Shown one piece after another: positions 1 through 11,834 of a DNA stretch of 64,000 bases; positions within the stretch are counted from its first letter, which is position 1; the number at the start of each line of letters is the position of its first letter. This DNA comes from Kwoniella bestiolae CBS 10118 (taxonomy: Eukaryota; Basidiomycota; Tremellomycetes; Tremellales; Cryptococcaceae). The notes under the pieces were generated by a model. The model had not been told where the DNA came from. It did not search any database and saw only the letters and a list, made by a program, of their open reading frames with translations. Both the position numbers and the translations under genes were made by a program. The stretch is from positions 3,782,001-3,846,000 of the forward strand of contig NC_089242.1 in the NCBI RefSeq assembly GCF_000512585.2, read 5' to 3'.

Positions 1-859
1 CTTCCCTAAGTATCACGTCAACACCCTTGCCGCGACACTTTGGTTAGCGCGGATGCAAAACACACCATCAAAACCCTGAAACCGGTGAAAACGGGCGTAA
101 CAGACAATAAGATAACACGCTAAATGTAAGAGGTGACGATAACAAAGAATCAGTCTATAACAGCGAAATGAAATCTCTTACTCTCGCAGTCAACAATCAG
201 ATGTGATGTAATAAGTCGAGATGCTTGGTCCTTGTCCTCGTAGTCCGGTTCGAAACCCCACCATGTCCAGCCCCAGCCCTACTCAGCGGATCGACAAGTG
301 CGGTTATGGTTATGGTGATGGTCGGATCCTGAGATGGCCTTGCGATGACTGCTAGGTCCTCAAGCTCAACAATGGGTATGAAGCTAGGCATCCCACGTCT
401 GTTTACAGCCTTGGCACACGTTCACTCAAAGGCATATATCCATTATCGACATTGTCCTTGGGTTCTTGGTGAGTAAACAAATCGACCAGGACTGGGAATA
501 CCAAGCCGTCTCAAACCTTTCAACATATATAGGAGCTACAATATCCATTATCTTAAAAGCTGTTATACGTCTCGCCGACATAAAGGTTGATCGGCAACAT
601 CACCATATACCTCCTTTGTACCTTGAAACATCTTGTTGAGACGGTAGTCACTTAAATCGTCATAGCTTACCCTAGCAGTCAGTCAGGTATAAAGAGGCGT
701 AGTCACTTCAAGGCAATAGCGACTTTCCCATTCCCACTCCCATCTCATCTCACTTCATCCTGAATCCATAACATCCTATTTAATCCCACCCCCCACCCCA
801 TCACCTGAACGTCTTAATTCTACTCAGATCACAACACTCATTATAGTCTCGCTGTAGAT
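1..859. other. Intergenic, upstream of the GH5 gene
   Basis: No gene is supported here. The only open frame of note, on the minus strand at 197-391, is low-complexity and has no splice or promoter context. The last 150 bases (about 710-859) are rich in C and T with CCCCACCCC-type runs, like the leaders of other housekeeping genes in this window, and probably hold the promoter and 5'UTR of the glucanase gene that starts at 860. Confidence 0.6.
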
Positions 860-2604
860 ATGTTACTCCTCTCAGCATTGGTTTCCTCGCTCATACTCGG
901 TACTCGAGCTCAAGCCGCTCCCGCTCCTGCCAACCTTACCCGGTCTCTAGCAGGAAGAAGTGTCAATACCGGTTGGCACTACGGTCAGGAGAAGGTCAGA
1001 GGTGTCAACATCGGTGGTGTGAGTTAAAATTCTTTATCTGATATTCCTTTGATCATTACGCTCGAAACTTATTCGCGTGAACGTGGTATAGTGGCTTGTA
1101 CTTGAACCATTCATCACTCCGTCATTGTTCGAGAACACCGGCAACAACGATATTGTAGATGAGTATACTTTCTCACAATACCAGGATCGAGGTGTGGCCC
1201 AAGCAGCATTGAAGAAGCATTGGGATAGTTGGATCACGGAGGATGATTTCGCTCAGATCGCTGGTACGTTCCTCTTCTCCCATATATGGCCGTCCACTGA
1301 TGGCGTGCAACTTATATAGCGGCCGGTTTGAATCATGTCCGAATACCCATCGGATACTGGGCATACGACGTATCAGGCGGTGAACCGTACATCCAAGGTC
1401 AGGCTGAATTCCTCGATAAAGCTATTGGATGGGCAGGTAAACACGGTATCAAGGTTATGGTTGATCTGCATGGTGCTCCTGCTTCGCAGAATGGTTATGA
1501 CAATAGTGGTCATCGGGGTAGTGCCAACTGGTAGGTTCGCTTCAGCGCATAGAATGTTGTAGACAATGGAAAAACTAAGCTCTATTTCATTCAGGGCTAC
1601 CGACAATAACAACGTCGTTCGAACCAAGAATGTCATCGGTACGCTATCAAAGAAATACTCTGATCCCTCATACTTCGGTGTCGTCACCATGCTCGCTCTC
1701 TTGAACGGTATGTGCCCTTATATCGTTCCATGGTCTTGTATAGATGTCTTGATTGACTTATTTGTGTGTCACTAGAACCCGCCACATACATGAATGACCA
1801 ACTCCTGCAAACCACCCGACAATACTGGAAAGACGCCTACGGAGCCGCTCGATACCCATTCGGCAACTCTGATAAATCCGGTCTCGTATTGGTCATCCAC
1901 GATGGATTCCAACCTCTGAGCACTTACCAAAATTACATGACTGAACCAGAGTACGAGTCTGTTTTCATCGATACGCACAACTACCAGGTGTTCAACGACG
2001 ATTTCGTAAGCTGGAACTGGGATCAACATGTTCGAGTGAGTAGTTACCCATTTCACATCTTACAATATCATCAGTACTGCAAAGTCTGTATCAATCAATG
2101 CTAAGTTTGAATGTTATTTAGGGCATCTGTGACAAAGCCAGCGGATATTCCCAATCGCCCCTTTCCCTCGTAGTTGGAGAATGGTCCCTGGCCAGTACGG
2201 ATTGTGCCAAATATCTCAACGGTCGAGGTATCGGAGCAAGATACGATGGGTCTTATTCCGGTTCATCATACGTCGGTTCATGCGATGACAAGTCCAACGA
2301 CGTATCAAAGTATTCCAGGTAAGTACTACTTCCGTTTCCCTCGGCTACCTCATATCACATACCAATATGAGCCAGATGAATCAGATCACTGATACACCCC
2401 GTTAATAGCGAATACAAAGAATTCCTTCGTAAATTCTACGACGTCCAAGTCCAAACCTACGAGAACAACGGCCAAGGATGGTTCCACTGGACCTGGAAGA
2501 CCGAGTCAGCCGCTGACTGGTCGTACCAATCTGGTGTCCAGAACGGATACATCCCCTCTAACCCTACAGACCACAAATACTCTTATCAATCTCTTTGTGG
2601 TTAG
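860..2604 (+). CDS. EXG1: Secreted exo-beta-1,3-glucanase, GH5 family
   Basis: Glycoside hydrolase that removes glucose from beta-1,3-glucan, acting outside the cell in wall remodelling. The protein starts with a hydrophobic signal peptide (MLLLSALVSSLILGTRAQA) followed by a segment reading NIGGWLVLEPFITPSLFENTG, cut here to its key part GGWLVLEPFITPS, typical of fungal EXG1. Downstream come N-H-V-R-I-P-I-G-Y-W, the D-L-H-G-A-P-x-S-Q-N-G motif, the N-E-P motif holding the acid/base glutamate, and V-V-G-E-W-S holding the nucleophile. At least six short introns interrupt the gene; exon 1 is 860-1018 and exon 2 starts at 1092. The intron after L-L-N splits the catalytic Glu codon of N-E-P. The stop at 2602-2604 follows Y-Q-S-L-C-G. 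No GPI signal or C-terminal membrane segment is seen, so the enzyme is probably soluble. Family assignment is firm; the exact paralogue is inferred. Confidence 0.93.
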
Positions 2605-2886
2605 TTCCATCTTCCAGTAGAAGTAGAAAATAGAGCATAGAAAGTAGACGGATGATGTAAAACGGACATAACGGACGGACGAACGGTTCAAAATGTACTG
2701 GACATTTTTAATAGCATAGACACTTATTCAATTTATAGATCAGACGACACGAGTATAGCGTATTGGCACCTGCTGAGATGCATATCCCTTACCCCTTCTT
2801 CACTGAGTCTTATTATTGGTGTACCATGTAAGCATCAATCGAGACAAAAGGTAAATGCATACATACATTAGTTGGGGTTTGAGATG

Positions 2887-5800
2887 TCAATACGGTTTAG
2901 CCACCTCCCTCTCCCTCAAGAAACCCAGTTCGTCCTCCTGCAGTTCGTCATCTTCTGGCAACTCCAGCAATCTACCCTCATCCTCCTGAGTATCGAAATA
3001 CCTTTCGAAAGGTATTCGTAATCTAATTCCACGTTCCATCATAAGTTCTGACCAATCTTTCAGTTCTCGCGAGGTGTAGTGAGGTCGAAGGGATGATGAA
3101 AATGGTAAGAGGTATAGAGCTAGAAGCGATTGTCAGATTAGATCACGTTCCTTGCATAATTAAATGGGTACGCAAGGGCGACTCACGCTTACACCCTCCT
3201 AAAGAGGCTACAGCTCGATAACATAGTTGTTTGGCAGTTTGATGTCTTCCCATCAAACACTCAAACTCGATGTATAGCATCCAGAGTGCGGCGCAGTATT
3301 TCCCACTGTTGTATCGTAAGCAAATGATCTATGGGCTCAATACAACAAGATCGACTTACGTAGACGAGCTGATACCCTTGTCCAAAGCCAATCTAACCCT
3401 CTCCGCACCAGTACCACATTCATCCCAGAACGTCCTATGCGAAGAAACGGCTTCTGCCCAGATTGCCCAGAGGTGGACGACCAGTCCTCCGTTAATCGCT
3501 TGATGCGAGGTCAGTCCAGCAATGAGTCGCTGTACTCGGCCGTACACTCTTCCTCCCAATTCACCATACAGGTACAGTGAGAGGAAGGATGTGTTGTTGG
3601 GGAAAGACGCAAGAGCAAGTTCGAGCGTATCCCTTGACAAGGAGGCAGGAGCAGAGTGTCGATCGGAATGAAGATGAAGTATCTTTGTGAGTAGCTGAAG
3701 GGTCTGTTCTGCTTCACCACACGAAGGTGGAACTGAGGTAAGTTGGTTGAGTAGGAATGATCGAGCGGATTCAATACCATCGGTCAAATAGTGAAAGAGG
3801 GATTTCAGAACAAGTTGACTTGGAGAATAGGATGGTCGTAGATGTTTGTAGAACTAGAAGGGTTGTCAGCTCAGCTGAGGGTGACGGACTTTCCCCTATT
3901 ATGACTCAATCAGCTTACCTGTCTTGATTTGAGCATGGAAATCGACGTAGGTGTTTGAGGTGGTCGGACCGTGTTCAAGAACTCCTCTGTGCGCGAAGGA
4001 TTTGTCAGCTAGCTCTGGCGATCGACGGTTTCGACTTAGCTCACGAAGAAAGGCCTGTCCCACCCCAGCCGCTAGCACAACGACTTCCAATGCTCTAGCT
4101 TCTTCCGCATTCTCAAACTCCATCTCGGCCCATCCCGCCCATAAGTCTACTTCATCCTCAGATACCACTCCATTTGCCCGAGCACTGATGGCAGCCTGAA
4201 GAGCAGTGATATAGACAGTCCTCGCTGCTGCGATATTCCCTCTTTGTCTCTCTAAGCGAGCATATCCATCCCATAAAAGGAGGTTGTCTCGATCAGAAGC
4301 TAAGATGGATTTCGCAAATTTGATTGCTCTGAAACATGAACGTCAGCTTGTTCCGCCCATGCCTTCGGGGTGTACCTGAAAGCTCACCCTTTCACAGATA
4401 CGGCAGATTCAAATGCGAAAGAAGCGAGAGTAAAAGCTGGATCAGGAACAAGTGGTCGAAGGATACTGAAGACGTTTCTGAATTCTTCCGTCAGCGATGT
4501 TCGTTTCATCCATGTGGAAAACAAATTCACCTGACCACATCAATGTCTAATGTCGCTATATCTATAGCGTCCAAATCATTGAACCAACTTCCCTTCCTTC
4601 CCAGCATGGTGTTCCTATCCTGCATCCAGCACTTAACAGGACTAGCAAATGGATTGTCCAGTCCTCTCGTTCGTTCAGGATCCATCGGTTCTCCACCGAC
4701 GGTCTGCCAAGGTAATCGCTTCGTGCTCTGACGAGCTGGCCAGAATGTATTCCGTTTAGCTTGATTATACGCAAGCGTCCAATGAAGATGCGGGTCATTC
4801 GAAGCGGGTGACGAAGATGGTACGTCAGGAGGGCTGAAGGGTAATCCGAGGAAGGTGAGGAACGCGTAGATGAGCTGTAGCCGAACTTCAGGAGAGGTGA
4901 CGGTGAATAAGAATGGTCGGATATCGCTGAAAAGGACCGTATGATAAGGATCATCTTCGACCTCCTCGTTGAGATCGGTCGCTCGACCGGGCAGAGAGTA
5001 AGTCGATTCCGCGTGGGTTTCAGCTTCTAACCATTTTTCGAAGGGATCTTCCGAGGTGTGCTTTTGTGGTACCGCATCTCTATTTTGAGAAGGTGAGAAA
5101 GTTGAAATATTCCTCCACCCTTTTGAACCAGATTCGCCAATACGGGCCGCTTCGGTGTCCCAGAATTCTTCGAATGCATTGAGCACCTTATCAAACGATG
5201 TACTCAGGGATGAATGGACATATGCGCCATGTAGTTGAGCAGGTTTGAAGAAAGTTCTATCGCAAGTCATGATTTAGCATAACGTCGCTAATTAGTTGAT
5301 CCGCCACTCACATCTCCATGATTGCTTGAAACATCGCCAAGGATCTTTCGGAATAACCTATACTTCTCATGAGCTGATATTCCATTTCGAAGAGAAGATA
5401 AGGGAAGCTCACCAGCTTGTTTCAAAAACAAGCATGCTCTCAGAAAGAGATACACCAAATTCTCCTCCATTGCCTGCGTATCACCTGATCACACACATCA
5501 GCTTGCATGGTTCGACACCTATTCGCCAGCTGAACTCACCTTGATAATTCTCTTTGAGCCTTCCGATACATTCCTCATATACATCAACCACTTCGTCTAC
5601 TCCTCCATCTCCTTTCCCAAATCCATTCCCTTCCCTCCAGGTGATATAACCCAACCAAAGATCCATCATATCCACTTGATCAATCTTTTCGCTCAATTCT
5701 CTCAAGACATTCTTCCATCGATTCGTCACCTTCTCGTTAGGCCAGAATTGCTCTGCTGCTTTGAGGTATGCCAGGTGTAATTTGGTAGAGTTGAAATTGT

Positions 5801-7229
5801 TTTCTTCCGCATCTAATGCTCTTGATAAGATTGACAAAGTCACTTCTGCTTCCGCTCGTGTTTTTGTCGATATCTGAGATAGCTCGGATTTGGCTGTGAG
5901 GTCAGGCGATAATCTAAGGTGGAGTTGAGAATACATGATCCATCTGTCTATATCCCTTGGATGCGATTTGAGGTACTGCTCAGTCTCGATTGTCTCTTTG
6001 CGTACTTCCTCCTCCAGTGTTGAGTATGAACCAATCGCAGCTTGTATAGCTTCCAGCTCGTAGTCCTCCTGTTCTTCAGGCTGGTGTATATCTCGGTAGG
6101 TGGGTGTATCATCCGCTCGACGGGCAGAGCGAAGACCGAAATCAACGTACGATTCAGATGGGTCGAATGCAGGTTGATCGTCCGACGGAAGGAGGAGGAC
6201 ACGGTGAAGGTGTTGTGATGCTGCTGATTGAGTCTGGCGGGAATTGTACCGTTGGATCTGGTAGGATAGAAAGTCAGCTAACCTTTTACCTCATCAGTGG
6301 TCAATTATAGAAGCTGAACATACATAAAGTCTGCCCATGGGAGCTACCTCTACTCCCTTTTCCGTCCTATCTCTCGAATATAATATACGAAGTCCTTCAT
6401 TCAAGCCTAGGATCCGGTTTCCTATTAATGCTGGATTAGCTTACAAGGATACTAGATCATTAAAGGGTATGACATCACTCACTACCTTCTCTGTGATACC
6501 TCGGAGTACTAGTAGACGAAGTACTGCCATATCTCACAGCGTCTCTATCGCCCACAATATCAGAGAAGAAGCCCGTCGAAGGAGTCTGTTCATTTGTCAG
6601 CCACGTCAACTTTAGTCTGAAGAGCCAAGCTGAACCATGAGTATACTTACCGCATCAATCTCTTCCACCTTCACTTTCCCCACACTCTCATACCATGCAA
6701 GCCCTTCCTCTTTGGCAGCCAGCTTCTCCTCCTTTCTCTTGTCCGACCTCAGTGTTTCCATATTATCCCCTCGTATCAACTCCATAGCTTTCTCTCGCTC
6801 CTTCCTACGTTTCTCCTCCTTATACCTCGTCTCCGCTGATCTATCCCTATCACTATGCCGGTATTTATGCCCATTCCTCTCCCTACTCCTTGACCTAACC
6901 TTCCGCCGTTCCTTCTCCCTCACCCCACCCCTCTCATCCTCTCTATCTCGCTTATGTCGATCCGACCTATCTCTATCCCTCCCTTTCCTCGAATCTCTCT
7001 CCCTCTCCCTCTTGTTATCCCTAGCTCCGTCATCACTTCTATCTCTCCGCTCGTATCTCCTCTCATCGTCCGATCTTGAGCGTGATCTCCGCTTCGACCT
7101 CTTTGGCGCTTCCAATCTTGGAAAAGACCCAAAGCTAGGTACAGATGCCGAAGCGGTAGTACGGGAAGGACCAGCTTCGTTCCCAGATGAGAAGTCGGGG
7201 AAAGAGGAGAAGCTCGGAGTGGAGGTCAT
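2887..7229 (-). CDS. NRDE2: NRDE2-family nuclear RNA factor (HAT/TPR repeats)
   Basis: NRDE-2 proteins act in the nucleus with the Mtr4 helicase and with splicing or RNA-silencing factors. The N-terminal exon (from the ATG at 7227-7229) has F-x-S-F-P-D-F motifs and a long RS/RD/KE-rich stretch, followed by the V-G-K-V-K-V-E-E-I-D region. After it come many half-a-TPR helices, for example D-R-D-N-L-L-L-W-D-G-Y-A-R-L-E and E-V-D-L-W-A-G-W-A-E-M-E-F near 4100-4300. This layout is that of the NRDE-2 family (DUF1740). The C-terminus reads E-V-A-K-P-Y and stops at 2887. About ten short introns are visible as rc GT..AG with CTGAC branch sites. An upstream in-frame GTG at 7238 is not needed as a start. 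Large plus-strand open frames over the RS region are antisense shadows. It is transcribed toward the glucanase gene (convergent). Confidence 0.85.
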
Positions 7230-7519
7230 CTCGCACACGATCCTCTGTGGACATACAGAGTTGGTAGCGTTCTAGTGAGTTGAAGAGAATCAGAAACGAG
7301 ATTGAGATGCAAAGCATGAACATATGAACGGGGTGCGCAGAGAACGAGAACGTCCTCCACTTTGGATCAAAGCACAACAACGACGGAATCAAATTTTTAT
7401 ATAGTAGGCAGAGGCAGAAAGATGGTACATGATCATGGGGTATATATGTATATTATATTGTACAATTTACAGTCGGAAAACACTCTCACTCCTCCCTCTA
7501 TGCATGTAGACCTGATAAT

Positions 7520-8950
7520 CTAGACGAGTAGGACAGAGTTGATACATCCGTCGTTCTCTGAAAACAGAAGAAGAAGAAGTCAGCTTAATCTTTCAAATTA
7601 CACCGGAACGAATAAACAAACTAACCTGGATTGTTGGTGATTTGAGCGTATTCTGAAACCAGACATTGTCAGCTACGCGAAGTTCATTTACTCGGGCGAA
7701 GCAGCTCACTGGACCATACCACCTTTCCTCCGGTAGTTACCATACCCAATTCACTGACGTTGACTTCGAGGATTGTACCTTTTGTGAGGACACCTATGAT
7801 ACACCAGGTTAACGTTGTAACCGGAACTGGGGTACGACAAAGAAACCTGACTTACCGAGAGATGTGTATAATGGTGATTGAGGGTTCTTCTTCACGCCTA
7901 AGATGGGGAGTTGGAAGGTTGTTTTGAGTTCGGCTAGGAGTTGATGTGTTAGTATAGTATAATGGTCTCATGACGAGAAAGCATAGAATACTCACGATGA
8001 GTTACATTCGCTTTGGTCATACGCTATAAAAGAGTCAGTATGGGTAATCCATAAAGTCACATCAAATACTCACCAAACCCATAGGTCGGATGAATCGCTA
8101 TAAATCATCGCAATCCGTCAGCTGACTATAAAGAAATTGCGGAGTGGGTGACAGCTCACCTCAAGCTTGACAGGTTTCCTCGTAAATCCCTCTCCAACGA
8201 ATGTAGCCTTGTTGACCATTCTCTTCCAACTCTTTCCCTTGTGTTTACCGGTCTTGATAACTTTGAACATCTCTTCTTCGGCAATTCCTCGTACTTTGGG
8301 TAATGGTACAGAGTATTTGGCGGCCCGATCCTTTCGTCGATCTTTCACTGCTGTTGAGAGTGCTTTTGCGTCCTATTCATAACACTTGATCATCAGCGTG
8401 TTTGATTCCTTAGAGTCGGTAAATCTCATCAAAGCTGACCTTTTGACCCTCCCTATCCAAAAGATAAGTAGGTAAAGCCCCCTCCTTAACCGCACCATCA
8501 TCTTTCTGTTTAACGTTCCTCTCATCATGCGCTTTGAGGGTCTTCTTCATCTGTACCTTCTCTGCATGTCGCTTAGCATGATGCAGCTTGGCTTTATGAC
8601 CGAAGATCTTCTGAGCATCCGCAGATGCTTTGTGCGCTTCTCTTGCTGTTCTCTTTCGTCTATAGTGATTCGGAGTCAGTAAAATCCATCATGCCCATGA
8701 GGTAGTTTGGAGGATAGGTTAAGATGGAAGGGAGAAAGAACACCCACTTCCTCTCCTCGTAATCCATTCGACGACCATGTCGCTTACGGTGCTCTTCCAT
8801 ATATTCGTTCTGCGAATGATCGTAGGGTCAGTTGGATCTTCCGTGGAGGTGTACACGTGAGAGCAGGAGATAACTGACTTGAGGCTAGGGGGGAAATGAC
8901 ATCGGTCAGCTATAATCGTTCTCCCTAGTGCAGATCAAGATACGTACCAT
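7520..8950 (-). CDS. NSA2: 60S ribosome biogenesis factor NSA2
   Basis: NSA2 (eS8-like fold) is a nucleolar assembly factor of pre-60S particles needed for 27S rRNA processing. The exon at about 8160-8350 gives K-Y-S-V-P-L-P-K-V-R-G-I-x-E-E-E-M-F-K-V and G-K-S-W-K-R-M, followed by T-F-V-G-E-G-F-T-R-K-P-V-K, which are diagnostic. The C-terminus is G-V-L-T-K-G-T-I-L-E-V-N-V-S-E-L-G-M-V-T, then Y-A-Q-I-T-N-N-P-E-N-D-G-C and V-L-L-V before the stop at 7520-7522. The gene is unusually fragmented. The ATG (8948-8950) is the only coding part of exon 1, exon 2 is a 6-nt microexon (8879-8884, Pro-Gln), and exon 3 begins at 8819 with N-E-Y-M-E-E-H. The family-conserved N-terminus M-P-Q-N-[ED]-Y is recovered only if the microexon is used. 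It is head-to-head with PXR1, another ribosome-biogenesis gene, about 300 nt apart. Confidence 0.94.
8879..8884 (-). other. NSA2: 6-nt microexon of NSA2
   Basis: The six bases encode Pro-Gln and are flanked on the minus strand by an intron ending CCTAG and a donor GTCAGT. The introns on either side are 8885-8947 (63 nt) and 8820-8878 (59 nt). Joining ATG, this microexon and the exon starting at 8819 restores the conserved M-P-Q-N start of NSA2. Confidence 0.85.
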
Positions 8951-9248
8951 ATTGTCTTATCTTCTTGTGTGTCTGCGTATTATAGAGTAAGATGTATATG
9001 TATAAGGACAACAACTAGATGGATGAATGCAAGATGATGAAGATATATGAATGTACGGTGGCCAAGCACCACCAAGTGGAGGGAGTGAGGGTGAATTCAC
9101 TGTTTTTCTGATTTTTTCAAAATTTCAGTTCCTACCCGCGTGTGAGATTTGTATGGTGGGATATTGGGTTCCACTGTAAACTTTTATTCTACTATCATCA
9201 AACCGACCTTGCATTTTACTCATATTCCTAGACGAAGAGCACCTCAAG

Positions 9249-10627
9249 ATGGGTCTATCAGAGCGTAAAGTGAAGCGTGAGTGTATGTCCCTCCTCAATA
9301 TCGGATACACCAGCAACATTCCACTGACAGTCATTGACCCCGCAGAGAAAATCGGTCTGGATCCCCGTAATCTAACATGGTCAGACGACAAGTCCCGATT
9401 CTCCTACAAACACATGACGGCGTTAGGATGGGACTCGACCGGAGGCTTGGGTGCATCGGGAGATGGGAATCCCAACCATATCGCGGTGATTAGGAAATCC
9501 GATAACGGAGGTATAGGTATGGACCGGGCAAGGAAGGATGGGTCAGATATGGCTGCTGGAGCGGGTCAGGCTGGAAGGGGATTAGAGGATGTATTGAAGA
9601 GAATAGCTGCGGCTAGTGCTTCTCCTTCTCCCTCGCCTGGACCCGAGGCTGCACCTGCGCCTGCCCAGGAGGAGAATAAGGTGATTAGGAATAGGATTGC
9701 GTGAGTTCAGCTCTCCATTCGGCTACATGATTTACCATTGAAGGATCTAGCTGATTTGGTTGTGATAGGTCAAGGCAGAGACATCTGAATTCCAAACGGA
9801 TGGCATCTCAATCGCCAGCAGCCTTAGCTGAAATATTGGGTGTACCTGTCTCATCATTGCCCTCAACTTCATCTCCCTCATCCTCAGCTCCGTCTACCCC
9901 TCAGCCTTCTATGTCGACACCTAATCCCGAATCAGGCGATACCACGGACGAACGAACAGCCGATGAAACAGTAACGAAATCCACTTTATCCGTATCAGAC
10001 TACTTCCGCCAGAAGATGCGAGAGAAAATGGCCGCTCGTCAGGCTGCTGCTGGTCCTTCAGGAGGGGAAGTAAAGATCGATGATTTACCTTCGAGCAGTC
10101 TTGAACATCTGTCCAATAATGCTTCGTCGTCTAGTAAACCGGTTGGAGGAACAGCATGGGAGGGTGAGAAGATGCAATTTGAGGAGAAGGAAGTGGAGTT
10201 CGATCCTTCCTCTGGACCTGTTGATGAGGACCAGCCTCGATCGCAGGAAAAGGAGAAGAAAAACAAGAAGGATAAGAAGGATAAGAAATCGAAGAAAGAT
10301 AAATCTGGTACTTCAACGCCGATAGCGGGAACAGGAGAAGGAGAAGACCCGATACATGTTGCTGCTGAGCATTTGCACGAATTTGAACATGCTGGTGAGA
10401 ATGATAAGGAGAAGAAAAGAAGGGAGAAGGAGGAGAAGAAACGTAGGAAGGAGGAGAAAAAGGCTGAGAAAGTGGAGGTAGAGAAGGGTAAGGGTAAGGA
10501 GAAGAAACGGAAGCGGGATGACGAGGTGGAAGATGCGGTAACTAAGAAAGAGAAGAAAGATAAGAAGGACAAGGACAAGGCCGAGAAGAAGGAGGAGAAG
10601 GAAAAGAAGGAGAAAAGTTCATCTTAG
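9249..10627 (+). CDS. PXR1: PXR1/PinX1-like G-patch protein, rRNA and snoRNA processing
   Basis: PXR1 activates the DEAH helicase Prp43 in the nucleolus for rRNA and snoRNA maturation; the animal homologue PinX1 also binds telomerase. After splicing of an intron near 9277-9344, the N-terminus reads M-G-L-S-E-R-K-V-K-Q-R-K-I-G-L-D-P-R-N-L, then S-R-F-S-Y-K-H-M, followed by G-W-D-S-T-G-G-L-G. This is a G-patch at residues about 25-70, as in PXR1/PINX1. A second intron lies near 9701-9769. The middle is Ser/Pro/Ala-rich and holds S-V-S-D-Y-F-R-Q-K-M-R-E-K-M-A-A-R, a motif shared by PXR1 proteins. The last 130 residues are a KKE/KKD-type basic tail ending K-S-S-S, the typical nucleolar tail of the family. 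It is divergently paired with NSA2, which fits co-regulation of ribosome biogenesis genes (inference). Confidence 0.92.
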
Positions 10628-11834
10628 TGCCGCTAATCAAAGATCTAATTTCTTGTGCGAACCCATTTTCCATTTAGAGCTGCTTTCACTAATCATTCCA
10701 TATCATTCCATTCAATCATGTTGTTCCAATAATCATTCTGCTCTGCTGTGTAGATACTTTCCTATGGAGGGTGGTTTTGGGTTCAGAAATCTATGCATCT
10801 GTTATATACTACATCGTATCCAACATATCTGACGAATTCAAACAGAGTGAAAGCAATCTTAAACGTAATTCATCTGACAAGTCTGCGCGGTCTCATCATA
10901 CCATGAAGATGCCATCCTGTCTGCTTGAAACTTCCAAGTATCCGTGTATCGTATCACAGTAGTCGCAATCAATGTACTCGATAACGATCAGTCTCTACGG
11001 GATCTGAATCCTCGGTACCATCCTCAAGCTATGTGAGAAAGAGACTTCTGGCGATCCTTATCAATTGACCTCTGGCAAGATCATCAACAGATTGGCAAAG
11101 GGTCTTAGTACAACGAGTTTCATGAATGATGGGAAAATCTCGTTGAGGCAACGATACTCCGCTGTAAATTGAATGATTTTGGATCTTGCACTTCGCAGAT
11201 GAGCGCATCGAGGTCTGTGAACTGATTGCACCATTGTGAATCTGCTTGGCGCATCTGATCCGGATCGATATCTCTGAGACCATTATTTGATCAGGATCAG
11301 GCGGAAGGTTGACAGTACAGCTCTGAGTACATGATGCCGACTGTTGAATTGTGAGGGTCAGACAACGGTTGGATTCGGAGGATGTTGGTCCTTCACTTTG
11401 CTGATACAAGTCTTCTCGAATCAAAATATGCTGTACAATTCTCTACAATTGAATCAATCTCAACATTGCAGCATAAGATGGCGTCGGCTCCCATTAACCT
11501 CTTGTCTGGCCTTGTACCATCAGTTCAGTGTAGCTATGCAACCGACTCACCTGGTGTGAATAGCCACTGCAGCATGCATGAGATGATGCCACATTATCTC
11601 ATATGCATCCAACCAATGCATTTATCAAACCACATTGCCACTTTCGGTCATCTCGGCAAGATGCATGCAACCCAAAGGATCCAAGAAAGGGTTGATGATG
11701 CTTAAACCGGCAACACGGATCACGTCCAAAGGTATTTACTCGTTGATGAAACGTTGATCGATCGTCTACACACAGATCAGATCAATCAATCTAATGTTTA
11801 TCCGGATCCGGCGATTACGGAGAATAAAGTGGCA
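10628..11834. other. Intergenic, no gene supported
   Basis: Contains the 3' flank of PXR1 and about 1 kb without coding signal. Open frames on both strands (for example the minus-strand frame 11029-11424, whose first codon is TTG) lack splice sites, a promoter and recognisable composition. I see no RNA gene. It may hold distal elements of the TEF1 promoter. Confidence 0.5.

Noticed and set aside
240..262. GGTTCGAAACC-like string resembling a tRNA T arm
   Set aside because: No matching acceptor, D or anticodon arms around it.
197..391. Small minus-strand frame at the left end
   Set aside because: Low-complexity Thr/Ile repeat, no splice or promoter signal, and no similarity recognised.
6637..7275. 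Long plus-strand open frame opposite the NRDE2 N-terminus
   Set aside because: Ser/Leu-rich shadow of the RS/RD region on the coding strand.
10039..10578. Long antisense open frame over PXR1, rich in Ser and Phe
   Set aside because: Mirror of the Lys/Glu/Ser-rich tail of PXR1; no independent start or motif.
11029..11424. Minus-strand open frame of 131 codons in the TEF1 upstream region
   Set aside because: Its first codon is TTG, it has no splice sites or promoter, and its composition is not protein-like; it is probably chance.
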